From WHTK01 sp963711035 (GTDB lineage Bacteria > Chloroflexota > Dehalococcoidia > DSTF01 > WHTK01), in the NCBI GenBank assembly GCA_963711035.1, contig CAVQCN010000001.1:806001-870000 (forward strand): a stretch of DNA of 64,000 nucleotides, written 5' to 3'. The stretch's first letter is position 1. Each line of letters starts with the position of its first letter. The notes beneath the pieces are model-generated. The model was not told where the DNA came from. It saw nothing but the letters and a program-made list of their open reading frames with translations, and made no database searches. The position numbers and the translations under genes are program-made. Positions 1-9,251 of the stretch are shown one piece after another.

Positions 1-89
1 AGGTGCAGACGCAGCGCGACGAGAACCTGAGCTATCACGGCCTGATCTGGCGCAACGTGCGTGAAGCGCTGGCCGCCGCGAGGTCCTGA
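1..89 (+). CDS. menD: MenD C-terminus (partial)
   Basis: Only the last 28 codons lie in the window, read from base 3 to the TGA at 87-89. The tail has an R-D-E-N-L-x-x-H segment followed by a short amphipathic helix, which resembles the C-terminal end of MenD proteins (2-succinyl-5-enolpyruvyl-6-hydroxy-3-cyclohexene-1-carboxylate synthase, a ThDP enzyme). The stop overlaps the menH start by one base (TGATG). Identification rests on this tail plus the menH-menB-menC-menE genes that follow; the tail alone would not be enough. Confidence 0.75.
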   Translation, partial: VQTQRDENLSYHGLIWRNVREALAAARS

Positions 90-928
90 TGCGCATCGCG
101 GTCAACGGCGTCCACCTCAACGTGGAGCAGGCCGGCTCAGGCCCCGCGGTGCTGCTCCTGCACGGCTTCACCGGCAGCAGCGCCACCTGGCGCTCGTTCC
201 AGGATCGCTGGGCCGGCTTCCGCACAATCGCCGTCGACGTCATCGGCCACGGCGAGTCCGACTCGCCACCCGACGCGTCGCGTTACACGATGAGCGCATG
301 CATCGACGACCTGACGGCGCTGCTCGACCAGCTGAGCATCGAGAAGGCCGGCGTCCTCGGCTATTCGATGGGCGGTCGCATCGCCCTGCGCTTTGCCCTG
401 GCACGGCGGCAGCGTCTCTGGGGCCTGGTGCTGGAAAGCGCCTCACCCGGCATCGCCGCGGCCGAGGACCGCGAGGCGCGGGTGCGTAGCGACGCGAAGC
501 TGGCCGAGAACCTGGAGCGTGACGGCCTGGAAGCGTTCATCGACTACTGGCAGTCCATCTCGATGTGGGCCAGCCAGGCGCGTCTGCCGCGCGAGAAGCA
601 TGAATCGCTGCGCCGCCAGCGTCTGCATAACTCGGCCACCGGCCTAGCCAACAGTCTGCGCGGCATGGGCGCCGGCGCCGACGAGGACGTGTTCGACCGC
701 GTCGGCGAGCTGACGATGCCATCGCTGCTCATCGCCGGTGCGCTGGACGCGCGCTACGCCGAGACGAGCCGGCGCATGGCCGCCGCCATGTCGCACGCAG
801 AGCTGCGCATCGTAGAGAACGCCGGCCACGCCGTGCACTTCGAGGAGCCGGACCAGTTCGCCGAAGCGGTGACGGCCTTCCTGCGCCGCCACGCGCCTTC
901 GCCTGCAACATCGAGCAAGGGGGCCTGA
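89..928 (+). CDS. menH: MenH-like alpha/beta hydrolase
   Basis: 279-residue alpha/beta hydrolase, assigned as 2-succinyl-6-hydroxy-2,4-cyclohexadiene-1-carboxylate synthase, which eliminates pyruvate from the MenD product (SEPHCHC). An oxyanion-hole HGFTG lies near residue 25, the nucleophile elbow GYSMGG has Ser93, and Asp220 (GALDARY) and His247 (NAGHAVH) complete the triad. The ATG overlaps the menD stop, so the two are probably translationally coupled. The next gene, menB, starts one base after its stop. The fold is certain; the MenH role rests on the men operon context. Confidence 0.88.
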   Translation: MRIAVNGVHLNVEQAGSGPAVLLLHGFTGSSATWRSFQDRWAGFRTIAVDVIGHGESDSPPDASRYTMSACIDDLTALLDQLSIEKAGVLGYSMGGRIALRFALARRQRLWGLVLESASPGIAAAEDREARVRSDAKLAENLERDGLEAFIDYWQSISMWASQARLPREKHESLRRQRLHNSATGLANSLRGMGAGADEDVFDRVGELTMPSLLIAGALDARYAETSRRMAAAMSHAELRIVENAGHAVHFEEPDQFAEAVTAFLRRHAPSPATSSKGA

Positions 929-929
929 G

Positions 930-1748
930 ATGCCGATCGCCTGGGAATCGCAGCACGACTACACCGACATCCTCTACGACTACGCCGAGGGCATTGCCAA
1001 AATCACGATCAACCGCCCCGAGGTTCGCAACGCCTTCCGGCCCCAGACCGTCTTCGAGCTGGGCGACGCCTTCCGCCGCGCCCACGAAGACGACCGCGTC
1101 GGCGTGATCATCCTGACGGGCGCCGGCAAGCAGGCGTTCTGCTCCGGCGGCGACCAGAAGATTCGCGGCCACGGCGGCTACGTCGGCGACGACGGCGTGC
1201 CGCGGCTCAACATTCTCGAGGTGCAGCGCCAGATCCGCACGATCCCGAAGCCCGTCGTCGCCATGATCGCCGGTTACGCCATCGGCGGCGGCCACGTGCT
1301 GCATGTGGTCTGCGACCTGAGCATCGCCGCCGACAACGCCATCTTCGGCCAGACCGGACCGAAGGTAGGCAGCTTCGACGCCGGCTACGGCTCCACGCTG
1401 CTGGCGCGCAACGTCGGCCAGAAGAAGGCGAAGGAGATCTGGTTCCTCTGCCGCCAGTACAACGCCCAGCAAGCGCTCGATATGGGCCTGGTGAACGCGG
1501 TCGTGCCGCTGGACCGCCTCGAAGAGGAGACGGTGCAGTGGTGCCGCGAGATGCTGGAGATGAGCCCGCTGGCGCTGCGCTTCCTCAAGGCCGCCTTCAA
1601 CGCCGACACGGACGGCTACGCCGGCCTGCAGCAGTTCGCCGGCGACGCCACCCTCCTCTACTACCTGACGGACGAGGCCAAGGAAGGACGCAACGCCTTC
1701 GTCGAGAAGCGCAAGCCGGACTTCTCCGCCTACCCGCGCTTCCCGTGA
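930..1748 (+). CDS. menB: 1,4-dihydroxy-2-naphthoyl-CoA synthase MenB
   Basis: 272-residue crotonase-fold enzyme that closes the second ring of the naphthoquinone from o-succinylbenzoyl-CoA. The segment FCSGGDQKIRGHGGYVGDDG (residues about 70-89) is the MenB signature, distinguishing it from ordinary enoyl-CoA hydratases, and IAGYAIGGGHVLH forms the oxyanion-hole helix. The C-terminus ends in RKPDFSAYPRFP, typical of MenB. Length matches the family. It begins one base after menH, so it is in the same operon. Confidence 0.96.
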   Translation: MPIAWESQHDYTDILYDYAEGIAKITINRPEVRNAFRPQTVFELGDAFRRAHEDDRVGVIILTGAGKQAFCSGGDQKIRGHGGYVGDDGVPRLNILEVQRQIRTIPKPVVAMIAGYAIGGGHVLHVVCDLSIAADNAIFGQTGPKVGSFDAGYGSTLLARNVGQKKAKEIWFLCRQYNAQQALDMGLVNAVVPLDRLEEETVQWCREMLEMSPLALRFLKAAFNADTDGYAGLQQFAGDATLLYYLTDEAKEGRNAFVEKRKPDFSAYPRFP

Positions 1749-1798
1749 TCGAGGTGTCGGCCTTCAGCTTTCAGCGCTCGACAGCCCGAAGTACGGCC

Positions 1799-2020
1799 TT
1801 TGCGAGGAGCGCAGCGACGAAGCAATCTCTCAATCGCCCACATGGCACCGATGCTTCAGAGCTCAGCGTCTGTCCTCGTACAAGCAGGGGTAGTGGGGGC
1901 GAAGCCCCTGCGCGGGGAGCCTGGGGGGTGTCCCCCCAGTTCTCTCTAAAGAGTGGGGTGGGGGCGAGCGACGCGAAAGCGGCGCAAAGCAAACGCGGCA
2001 GCCAAATAGCGCTTTCCGTC
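1799..2020. repeat. Intergenic repeat and hairpins between menB and menC
   Basis: The 325-base gap 1749-2073 holds no convincing gene. It starts with a GAGCGCAGCGACGAAGCAATCTC-type block (1802-1830) that resembles blocks at 12116 and 63107. It is followed by GC-rich hairpins, including a perfect 8-bp stem CTGGGGGG/CCCCCCAG at 1921-1939. The composition fits a dispersed intergenic repeat. It splits the men operon and could reduce transcription into menC, or menC may have its own promoter here. Confidence 0.55.
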
Positions 2021-2073
2021 TCTGATGTAAGCACACCGACTGGAGACCATGCCGCGGGAGCGGAAGCTTTCCG

Positions 2074-3184
2074 ATGAAGGTCCGCAGCATCCACCTGACC
2101 CACTACCGCGTCCCCTTCCGCCGGCCGTACGTCACGGCGGCGGGCAGCGTCACCCATCGCGAAGGCGTGCTCGTCCGGCTGGAGACGGACGAGAGCTGGT
2201 CCGGCCATGGCGAATCGGCGCTCCTGCCCCACGACGTCGCGACGCTGCCGCAGCTACTGCAGGACATCGAGCGGGTCGCGCAGGCCACCCTGGGCCACGA
2301 CATCGAGGACATCGCGCTGGGCAAGACGCCACAGATGGACAGCCAGCCGCTCCCGGAGGCGGCGTCGGGTATCGAGATCGCCGCCTGGGACGTGCTGGCG
2401 CGCAGCCAGGGCAAGCCCCTCTGCCACGCGCTCACGGAAGTGCCGCTGGACCGCGTGCCAGTCAACGCGCTCGTCAACGCCGTCGAAGCCGACGCTGCAG
2501 TCGAAGCGGCCACTCGCGCCGTCGCCGATGGCTTTCGCACCGTCAAACTCAAGGCCGGCACCGCCGACAACGCTGCGGCCGAGCTGCAGCGCATCGCGGC
2601 GGTGCGAGAGACGATCGGTCTCGGCGTACGGCTGCGGCTCGACGCCAACGGCGCCTGGACGGAGGAGCAGGCGCGCGCCGTGCTCGCCGGCCTCGAAGAC
2701 ATGGCCATCGAATACGTGGAGCAGCCGGTGACGACGGGCCGCATCGGGGCCCTGAAGCGGCTGCACGAGGAGTTTTCGATACCGCTCGCCGCGGACGAAG
2801 ACGTCGCCAACCCGGAGGCCGCGATGCGCCTCATCGAGATGGACGCAGTCGACCTGCTCATCCTGAAGCCCGTCATCCTGGGCGGCATCGGCCCGTCACT
2901 GCGCATCGCCGCCGCGGCCGATCAGGCGGGCATTGGGCTGCAGCGTCACGACGGCCGTCGAAACCGGCATCGGCACGGCAGTTGCGCTGCACGTGGCCGC
3001 AGCGCTCGGAGCCCGCCGCGCCGCCGGCCTCGCCACTGCCGGGCTGCTGGAAACGGACCTGCTCGCGACCCCTCTGGACATCGAAAACGGTGAGATGCCG
3101 GTGCCCCTGGCACCCGGCCTCGGCGTCGAAGTCGATCTCGAGGCCGTGGCGCGCTACACGGTCAAGGAGTGGACCGTCTCGTGA
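2074..3184 (+). CDS. menC: o-succinylbenzoate synthase MenC, one frameshift
   Basis: Enolase-superfamily dehydratase making o-succinylbenzoate. Catalytic motifs are present: KLK (Lys158, Lys160), metal ligands Asp190 (LDAN), Glu216 (VEQP) and Asp241 (ADED), and the second lysine Lys265 (ILKP). The reading frame breaks at the GGG of 2935-2937: before it the frame is that of the ATG at 2074; after it homology continues one base out of phase (CSVTTAVETGIGTA, the usual OSBS C-terminal strand) to the TGA at 3182-3184. Dropping one G restores a 369-residue protein of normal length. Probably a consensus error rather than a dead gene, since all active-site residues are intact. Confidence 0.9.
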
Positions 3185-4641
3185 ACATGCTGCCGGACTG
3201 GCTGCGGCGCCGCGCCGTGGTCACGCCGGAGCGCGAAGCCATCGTCTGTGGCGACACGCGCTGGAGCTTCGCCGACTTCAATCGCCGCGCTGATGCCGCT
3301 GCCGCTCGCCTGATCGAGCTCGGCATGCGCACCGGCGACCGCGTCGGCCTGCTCGCAGCCAACAGCGCCACGTTCGCGCAGTGCGTCTACGCGGTCGTGC
3401 GCGCCGGCGGCGTCCTCGTACCCCTCAACACGCGCCTGACGCCCTCCGAGATCGCATGGCAAGTCGAGGACTGCGGCGCCTCGTTCCTGATCTCAGACCG
3501 TCTCGACCAGATACAAACGTCCGCGCGCGGCATCGACCTCAGCGAGCTGTCGAAGGCGCCCGGCATCGAATTCGATAGCCCAGAAGGCTACGAGCCGGAT
3601 GCGCTGCACAGCATCATCTACACGTCCGGCACCACCGGCCGGCCCAAGGGCGCCATGCTCACACACGGCAACTTCTACTGGAGCGCCTTCGGCTCGCTGG
3701 TACAGCTCGGCCTGCAGCCGGACGACCGCTGGCTGGCCTGCCTGCCGCTCTTTCATGTCGGGGGGCTGTCAATCGTGCTGCGCAGCGTGCTCAACGGCAC
3801 GACCGGCGTGATCCACGAATCGTTCGACCCGGCCCGCGCCAATGCCGCTATCGACGAAGAGGGCATGACCATCGTCTCGCTCGTGAGCACGATGTTGCAA
3901 CGCATGCTCGAGCTGCGTGACGACCGCCCGTTCCCATCGTCGCTACGCTGCGTTCTGCTGGGCGGCGGGCCGCTGCCGCCGGAGCTGGTGCAGCGCTGCG
4001 TGCGGGCCGGTATCCCGGTGGCGCAGACGTACGGCCTCACCGAAACGGCCTCGCAGGTCACGACGTTGCCGCCGGAGCAGACGCCACGTCGCATCGCCTG
4101 CTCCGGACGACCGCTGCTCGTCACCGAGCTGCGCATCGAGCGGGAGGACGGGACCGCTGCAGGTCCAGGCGAAGCAGGCGAGATCGTGCTGCGCGGCCCG
4201 ACCGTCTCGCCGGGCTACTTCGGGCGGCCGGAAGACACGGCGCGTGTCTGGCGCGGCGGCTGGCTGCACAGCGGCGACGCGGGTTACGTGGACGACGAGG
4301 GCTACCTCTACGTCCTCGACCGCCGCGACGACCTCATCGTCTCAGGCGGCGAGAACGTCTATCCCGCCGAGGTCGAGAGCGTACTCGCAAGCCATCCCGC
4401 CGTGCGCGAAGCAGGTGTCTTCGCCCTGGAGAACTCCGAGTGGGGTCAGAGCGTCGCAGCCGCCGTTTGCCTCTACGACGACGCCGAAGCGGACGAAGCC
4501 AGCCTGCTGGCGCATTGCCGCGACCGGCTGGCCGGCTACAAGCTGCCCCGCCGCTTGTTCTTCCTGGACGAGCTGCCGCGTACCGCCTCGGGCAAGCTGC
4601 AGCGCCGCGAACTCCGCACCCGCTTCGAGCCCAAGGAGTAA
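3181..4641 (+). CDS. menE: o-succinylbenzoate-CoA ligase MenE
   Basis: Adenylate-forming ligase that activates o-succinylbenzoate to its CoA thioester. Motifs: P-loop YTSGTTGRPKG (residues 147-157), YGLTETAS, the hinge region DRRDDLIVSGGENVYPAEVE and the catalytic-lysine tail RTASGKLQRRE. The GTG at 3181 is chosen because it overlaps the menC stop (GTGA) and gives the usual N-terminus; ATG at 3187 and GTG at 3169 are alternatives. At 486 residues it has the normal family length. Last gene of the men operon. Confidence 0.93.
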   Translation: MNMLPDWLRRRAVVTPEREAIVCGDTRWSFADFNRRADAAAARLIELGMRTGDRVGLLAANSATFAQCVYAVVRAGGVLVPLNTRLTPSEIAWQVEDCGASFLISDRLDQIQTSARGIDLSELSKAPGIEFDSPEGYEPDALHSIIYTSGTTGRPKGAMLTHGNFYWSAFGSLVQLGLQPDDRWLACLPLFHVGGLSIVLRSVLNGTTGVIHESFDPARANAAIDEEGMTIVSLVSTMLQRMLELRDDRPFPSSLRCVLLGGGPLPPELVQRCVRAGIPVAQTYGLTETASQVTTLPPEQTPRRIACSGRPLLVTELRIEREDGTAAGPGEAGEIVLRGPTVSPGYFGRPEDTARVWRGGWLHSGDAGYVDDEGYLYVLDRRDDLIVSGGENVYPAEVESVLASHPAVREAGVFALENSEWGQSVAAAVCLYDDAEADEASLLAHCRDRLAGYKLPRRLFFLDELPRTASGKLQRRELRTRFEPKE

Positions 4642-4756
4642 CAGCCAGTCTTCAATTCGGCAAGGGAAGAACGGCCCCACAACAAAAAGACCTTTGCCCA
4701 CTCTCTCCTGAAACGTCCTTCGGTAATCTGGAAACAGCCAGAACAGAAGGGATGGT

Positions 4757-5218
4757 GTGGGGCACATGCTCAGACTACTGGCCGGATCGATCTTGCTGAC
4801 GGCATTGGCGCTCTTCGGCGTCGGATGCAGCAGTAACAACAACAGCAGCACGGCAACGCCAACGGCGGCGCCAAGCGCCGCTGCAACGGGAACTGTGACC
4901 TCTCAACTGACGCAAGCGGACCGCGACCGCATTCGCCAGGTAGCGATGGACTACATCCAGGCGCTGCACGATCAGGACCGCACACGCATGCGCGACATGA
5001 TGCAGTCCGTGGATGATGCCACGCTCACGACGGCGATGGACCGCGTCCGCGACCGCCTCTACCAGTTCATGGACCTGACCAACATCGAGGTCACCAGTCA
5101 GGACCGCGTGACCGTGACGCTGCAACTGCAGGACAAGGACGGCAATGTCGTGACGCGCATGCTCGACATGGAGCGTGACTCCGATACCTGGAGGATCCGC
5201 GATCCTGAACTGCACTAG
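4757..5218 (+). CDS. Small secreted protein or lipoprotein
   Basis: About 150 residues. A hydrophobic signal segment runs MLRLLAGSILLTALALFGVGC, with a Cys followed by a Ser/Asn/Thr/Pro-rich linker, suggesting a lipoprotein although the lipobox (GVGC) is imperfect. The mature part (about residues 50-153) begins with an AMDYIQALHDQDRTRM helix and continues into alternating strands, which resembles the NTF2-like/DUF4878 fold; this is a pattern impression only. An AGAAGGG sequence 6 bases upstream supports the GTG at 4757; ATG 4766 is the alternative. It overlaps the next gene by 44 bases. Confidence 0.7.
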   Translation: MGHMLRLLAGSILLTALALFGVGCSSNNNSSTATPTAAPSAAATGTVTSQLTQADRDRIRQVAMDYIQALHDQDRTRMRDMMQSVDDATLTTAMDRVRDRLYQFMDLTNIEVTSQDRVTVTLQLQDKDGNVVTRMLDMERDSDTWRIRDPELH

Positions 5219-6128
5219 AGTCGGCGGCCTTTCGAGCGGCGCGCTTCTGCTGCTCGCCGCCGCCTGCAGTGGAACCGCCATTTCAACGAACGAAACGGCG
5301 CTGCAGCCGGCTGCGACAGCCGCGGCGGACATTGCAGCGACGGTTGAGAGCTCCCCGGAGGCGCAACCGACGGTGGCGACTGATACCGCTGACTTCGTCG
5401 AGCAGCCCTTGTCGCAGTTGTCGCCTGAGGCCGCGCAATATCTGGAGGGACGCGACGGTCAGATCAGCGTCTCGGTGGTCGTGCCCAGCCGCGGTACCGT
5501 CTATACCTGGAACGGCCACGAGAAGTTGCACATGGCCAGCGTCGCCAAGCTGGCCATCATGCTCACGGTCATGCAGCAAGCCATCGACCAGGGACGCGGC
5601 CTGACCTCGGCCGAGATCGCCAACCTGACGCCGATGATTACGGTCAGCGACAATGACTCCGCATCGCTGCTCTGGGACCAGGTCGGCGGCGGACCGGCCG
5701 TCGAGGCCTACCTGCGCTCGATCGGGTTGCAGGAGATCGACCCCAACGAGGACGCCTGCTGGGGCGCGAGCTACGCCTCGTCGTACGATGTCAGCCTGTT
5801 GCTTGCCAAGCTGGCTGAGGGCGAAATACTCAACCCGGAGATGCGCTCGACGGCTCTCGGTCTGCTGTCCCAGGTAGACCCGTCGCAGCAATGGGGCGTG
5901 GCCTCGGTCGCGCCGGAGGTGGTGCCGGATGGCACGCTCATCGGCATCAAAGACGGCTGGTACCCGGCGCCCTGCGGCTGGTGGGTGAACAGCGCCGGCG
6001 TCATCCTGCCAGCCAACGACAAGCCCGCCTACACGGTGGCCGTGCTCACCAACGAGCAGTCGACGATGGAGTACGGCATTGAGACGATCGAGACCGTCGC
6101 AACCTACGTGCACGACGCGTTGCACTAG
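5175..6128 (+). CDS. Beta-lactamase-fold serine hydrolase
   Basis: 317 residues, exported (hydrophobic stretch LLLLAAAC with a possible lipobox around residue 31). It carries the class A beta-lactamase/PBP-like motifs: SVAK (Ser122, Lys125), SDN (158-160) and a KDG variant of KTG (258-260). These are typical of the Beta-lactamase2 family. Penicillin hydrolysis should not be assumed: many such proteins are cell-wall peptidase-like. The GTG at 5175 lies inside the preceding gene. A GGAGG at about 5190 sits upstream of in-frame ATC/CTG codons, so the true start could be later. Confidence 0.8.
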   Translation: MTPIPGGSAILNCTRVGGLSSGALLLLAAACSGTAISTNETALQPAATAAADIAATVESSPEAQPTVATDTADFVEQPLSQLSPEAAQYLEGRDGQISVSVVVPSRGTVYTWNGHEKLHMASVAKLAIMLTVMQQAIDQGRGLTSAEIANLTPMITVSDNDSASLLWDQVGGGPAVEAYLRSIGLQEIDPNEDACWGASYASSYDVSLLLAKLAEGEILNPEMRSTALGLLSQVDPSQQWGVASVAPEVVPDGTLIGIKDGWYPAPCGWWVNSAGVILPANDKPAYTVAVLTNEQSTMEYGIETIETVATYVHDALH

Positions 6129-6145
6129 CAATCAGGAGGAACCTC

Positions 6146-6547
6146 ATGAAAGAGAAGACGTACGGCCTGTTCATCGAGACGAACCGCGACTTCGACGCGG
6201 CCCTGGCGGCCACGACGGACGCGCTCAAGGAACAGGGCTTCGGCGTACTCACCGAGATCGACGTCAAGGCGACGATGAAGCAGAAGCTCGACGTTGACTT
6301 CCGGCGCTACCGCATCATCGGTGCCTGCAACCCGCCGTTGGCCCACAGCGCCCTGTCGAAGGAACTTGACATCGGCCTGCTGCTGCCCTGCAACGTCATC
6401 GTCTATGAGAACGACGACGGCAGCACCACTGTGGCGGCGTTGGACCCGGCAGCGATGATGGGCTTCACCGGCAACGAGGCGCTGCGGGAAGTCTCACAGG
6501 AAGCGCGCCGCCGCATCGAGACGGCACTCCAGTCACTGCAGGACTGA
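6146..6547 (+). CDS. DUF302 domain protein
   Basis: 133 residues matching the DUF302 family: it opens with the YGLFIETNRDFDAALAATTDALKEQGFGVLTEIDV strand-helix-strand in two parts, and has the RRYRIIGACNPPLAHSAL and GLLLPCNVIVYE motifs. The family is small and soluble, often found near sulfur-metabolism genes, with no firm biochemical role. An AGGAGG Shine-Dalgarno lies 7 bases before the ATG. It sits 52 bases upstream of the four-rhodanese gene, which fits a shared sulfur or redox role (inference). Confidence 0.88.
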   Translation: MKEKTYGLFIETNRDFDAALAATTDALKEQGFGVLTEIDVKATMKQKLDVDFRRYRIIGACNPPLAHSALSKELDIGLLLPCNVIVYENDDGSTTVAALDPAAMMGFTGNEALREVSQEARRRIETALQSLQD

Positions 6548-6599
6548 CGCCACGTGCTATCGTCGTAGCTCGGAAGCGGTTGAGCACGGAGGAGCAGCC

Positions 6600-8189
6600 A
6601 TGGCGAAAGAGATCACCGTAGACGAGCTGGCGCAGCGTCTCGATAACGATTCCAGTATCGCGCCGATCGACGTCCGCGAGCCGGCCGAGTACAACCTGGC
6701 CCACATCGGCGGTTTCAGCTCGCTGCCTCGGCGGCTGATCGAATTTCGCATCGAGGAGCTCGTCCCCTACAAAGGCACGCCCGTCATCCTCTGCGACGAC
6801 GACGGCCGCCGCGCCGAGCTCGCTGCAGACACGCTGGAGTCGCTGGGCTACCGCGACGTCGCCGTGCTCAAAGGCGGCACGAACCGCTGGGCCACGGAAG
6901 GTAAGCCCACCGAATGGGGCATGAACGTACCCAGCAAGGACTTCGGCGAGAAGGTGCTGTACTTTCAGGAAGTGCTGGAGATCGAGCCGGACGAGCTGGG
7001 CTCCTGGATGGAGCGCGGCGAGCGCTTCCTGCTGGTCGACACGCGCACGCCGGAGGAGCACAGCCGCTTCTGCATCCCCGGCAGTCGCTCCCTGCCAACC
7101 GCCGAGGCCGCCCTGCGCGCCTGGGACCTGATCGAAGACCCGGAGACGCCCGTCGTCGTGCACTGCGCCGGCCGCACCCGCAGCATCATCGGCGCCGCCA
7201 CCCTCAAGCGCATGGGCGCACAGAAGGTCTACGCCCTCAAGAACGGCACCTCCGGCTGGCGCCTCTCCGGCCGCGAGCTGGAGATCGGCTCGACGCTCAC
7301 CGAGATGCCGTCGCTGTCGCCCCAGGGCCGCGAGAAGGCCGAGTACGAAGCGCGCCGCGTCGCCATTGAGGACGGCGTCCGCTTCCTGCACGTCGACGAG
7401 CTGCAGTCGGTCCGCGACCGCGCGGAGCACGAGAACGTCTACCTGATCGACGTACGCAGCCGCGAGGAGTACCGCGACGGCCACGTGCCCGGCTTCCGCT
7501 GGGCGCCCGGCGGCCAGCTGGTGCAGGCCACCGATTCCTACCTTGGTGTGCGCGACTGCACCATCGTCCTGGCCTGCGACGGCGTTGCCCGCGCCGCCAT
7601 GACCGCCTCGTGGCTGGCACAGATGGGCTATCCGCGCGTCCTCGTCCTCGATGGCGGCACGACGGCGTGGCAGGCCGCCGGCAACGCGCTCGAGGCCGGT
7701 ATGCCTGCGCACGAGCCCGCCGGCCTGGAAGCGGCGCGCAAGACGACCAGCTTCGTGGCGCCGGTCGAGCTCGAAGCCGCCATGATCGACGACCAGCCGC
7801 CCTACGTCCTCTTCGTCGGCAGCAGCGACGAGTACAGCGCCGGCCACATCCACGGCTCGCACTGGCTGTCACGCAGCTATCTGGAGCTACGCGTCGGCGA
7901 GATCGCCGGACCCGGCGCGTCCGTGGTCGTCACCAGCGCCGACGAGGCGCCCTCAGTTCTCGCCGCGGCAGCGCTGACGAAGCTTGGCTACAAGGCCTCC
8001 GCACTGGCGGGCGGCATCGCGGCCTGGCGCCACACCGGCCTCCCAGTCGAGACGGGCCTCGCGGGCATCGCGACTGCGCCGGACGACACCCTACCGTTCA
8101 TGCGCAGCTTCGCCGACATGATGAACTACCTGCGCTGGGAAGAAGAGCTGGGCCACAAGTACGAGCACATGAAGGCGGAGCAGAGCTAG
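6600..8189 (+). CDS. Four-domain rhodanese-like sulfurtransferase
   Basis: 529 residues composed of four tandem rhodanese domains (about 5-105, 125-225, 262-365, 385-485). Active-site loops: domain 1 has Cys65 (LCDDDGRR), domain 2 Cys189 (HCAGRTRS, the most canonical), domain 3 Cys326 (ACDGVARA). Domain 4 has TSADEAPS around residue 446 with no cysteine and is presumably structural. Each domain keeps the terminal GG(x)xxW motif (KGGTNRW, KNGTSGW, DGGTTAW, AGGIAAW). It probably transfers sulfane sulfur between acceptors in the cytoplasm. GGAGGAG precedes the ATG. Confidence 0.93.
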   Translation: MAKEITVDELAQRLDNDSSIAPIDVREPAEYNLAHIGGFSSLPRRLIEFRIEELVPYKGTPVILCDDDGRRAELAADTLESLGYRDVAVLKGGTNRWATEGKPTEWGMNVPSKDFGEKVLYFQEVLEIEPDELGSWMERGERFLLVDTRTPEEHSRFCIPGSRSLPTAEAALRAWDLIEDPETPVVVHCAGRTRSIIGAATLKRMGAQKVYALKNGTSGWRLSGRELEIGSTLTEMPSLSPQGREKAEYEARRVAIEDGVRFLHVDELQSVRDRAEHENVYLIDVRSREEYRDGHVPGFRWAPGGQLVQATDSYLGVRDCTIVLACDGVARAAMTASWLAQMGYPRVLVLDGGTTAWQAAGNALEAGMPAHEPAGLEAARKTTSFVAPVELEAAMIDDQPPYVLFVGSSDEYSAGHIHGSHWLSRSYLELRVGEIAGPGASVVVTSADEAPSVLAAAALTKLGYKASALAGGIAAWRHTGLPVETGLAGIATAPDDTLPFMRSFADMMNYLRWEEELGHKYEHMKAEQS

Positions 8190-8207
8190 CCGCGGCTTAG
8201 GACAGGA

Positions 8208-8235
8208 AGAGCCGGGCTTGTAATAGCCCGGCTCT
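8208..8235. terminator. Bidirectional hairpin terminator
   Basis: A perfect 11-bp stem (AGAGCCGGGCT/AGCCCGGCTCT) with a 6-base loop lies between the convergent rhodanese gene (ends 8189) and the enoyl-CoA hydratase gene (ends 8322). There is no clear T-run, so efficiency is uncertain. Confidence 0.75.
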
Positions 8236-8321
8236 CATATTCGATGCAATGGGCGGCTTCCGATTGGTGCCCGCCGGAAGCCCAAGCCACCTCGCGGGGG
8301 TGCGCGTGACGCCAGTCCCCC

Positions 8322-9113
8322 TTAGCGACCCTTGAAGACAGGCGTGCGCTTCTCCCGCCAGGCGCTGTGGCCCTCTTCCTTGTCCTCCGTCATCTCCAGC
8401 AGCGCGAAGCGGTAAAGGTCCGGCAGCGCCGCATCGGCGATGTTCGGGATGTCCATGCCGCGCAGCAGCGACTCTTTTGTCACGCGCGCGGCCAGCGGCG
8501 GCAGCGCGGCCAGGTGGTTGGCCACCTCCATCGCCTTCTCCATCAGTTCGACGTGCGGCACCAGCCACTGCGCCAGGCCAATGCGGTAGGCCTCTTCTCC
8601 CTTCAGCGGGAAGCCCATCGCCAGCTTCATGGCATGGCCGCGGCCGACCCAGCGCGCCAATCGCGCCGCACCGCCGTAGGCCGGCATGATGCCCAGCGAG
8701 GTCTGCGTCAAACGCCACTCCGCCTGCTCCGAGGCGACGATCAGGTCGCAGCAGAAGGTGATGATGCAGCCGATGCCGATGGCGTAGCCGTTGATGGCGC
8801 CGACCAGCGGCTTCGGGTAGTTGCCCAGGATCTCGAACGCAGACTTCTTGCGGCCGGCGAGGCGGTTCTTGATGAAGTCCTCGATCGAATCGAGGGAGTG
8901 CGTCTTTGGGTCCTTGATGAAGGCGCCGGCAGAGAAAGCGCGGCCCGTCTCGTCGCCGGTGATGACGGTGCAGAGGATGTCATCATCCCGCTCCATCTCG
9001 TCGAAGTACTCGATGAGGCCGTCGTTGTAGTCCTGGCCCCAGGCGTTGCGCGCTTCCGGCCGGCTCAGGGTAATGACGCCGACGCGTCCGCGCTTTTCGT
9101 AGTTCATTGGCAT
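8322..9113 (-). CDS. Enoyl-CoA hydratase/isomerase family protein
   Basis: 263-residue crotonase-fold protein. It contains the oxyanion-hole strand RAFSAGAFIKD and the helix INGYAIGIGCIITFCCDLIVAS, and ends with a WREKRTPVFKGR tail typical of the superfamily. The start at 9113 is chosen because GGGAG lies 8 bases upstream and the longer reading frame (to 9227) adds residues without homology. It acts on CoA thioesters; substrate cannot be read from sequence. It is convergent with the rhodanese gene. Confidence 0.88.
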   Translation of the reverse strand: MPMNYEKRGRVGVITLSRPEARNAWGQDYNDGLIEYFDEMERDDDILCTVITGDETGRAFSAGAFIKDPKTHSLDSIEDFIKNRLAGRKKSAFEILGNYPKPLVGAINGYAIGIGCIITFCCDLIVASEQAEWRLTQTSLGIMPAYGGAARLARWVGRGHAMKLAMGFPLKGEEAYRIGLAQWLVPHVELMEKAMEVANHLAALPPLAARVTKESLLRGMDIPNIADAALPDLYRFALLEMTEDKEEGHSAWREKRTPVFKGR

Positions 9114-9251
9114 GTTGCGACTCCCTTTCTCCCTCTCGCCCGTCTCGAGGATACGGTGATGATGCAGCGACCCGCCCGTCGCTGGGTACGCGACCGACCC
9201 ATGATAGCGGAGCCTATTGTGCCGCAAATCGCGACGCGGGTCAGCAGCAGA

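Noticed and set aside
5175..6128. Antibiotic resistance beta-lactamase
   Set aside because: SxxK and SDN motifs are present, but the third motif is KDG and the wider family includes peptidase-like and uncharacterised proteins; resistance cannot be claimed.
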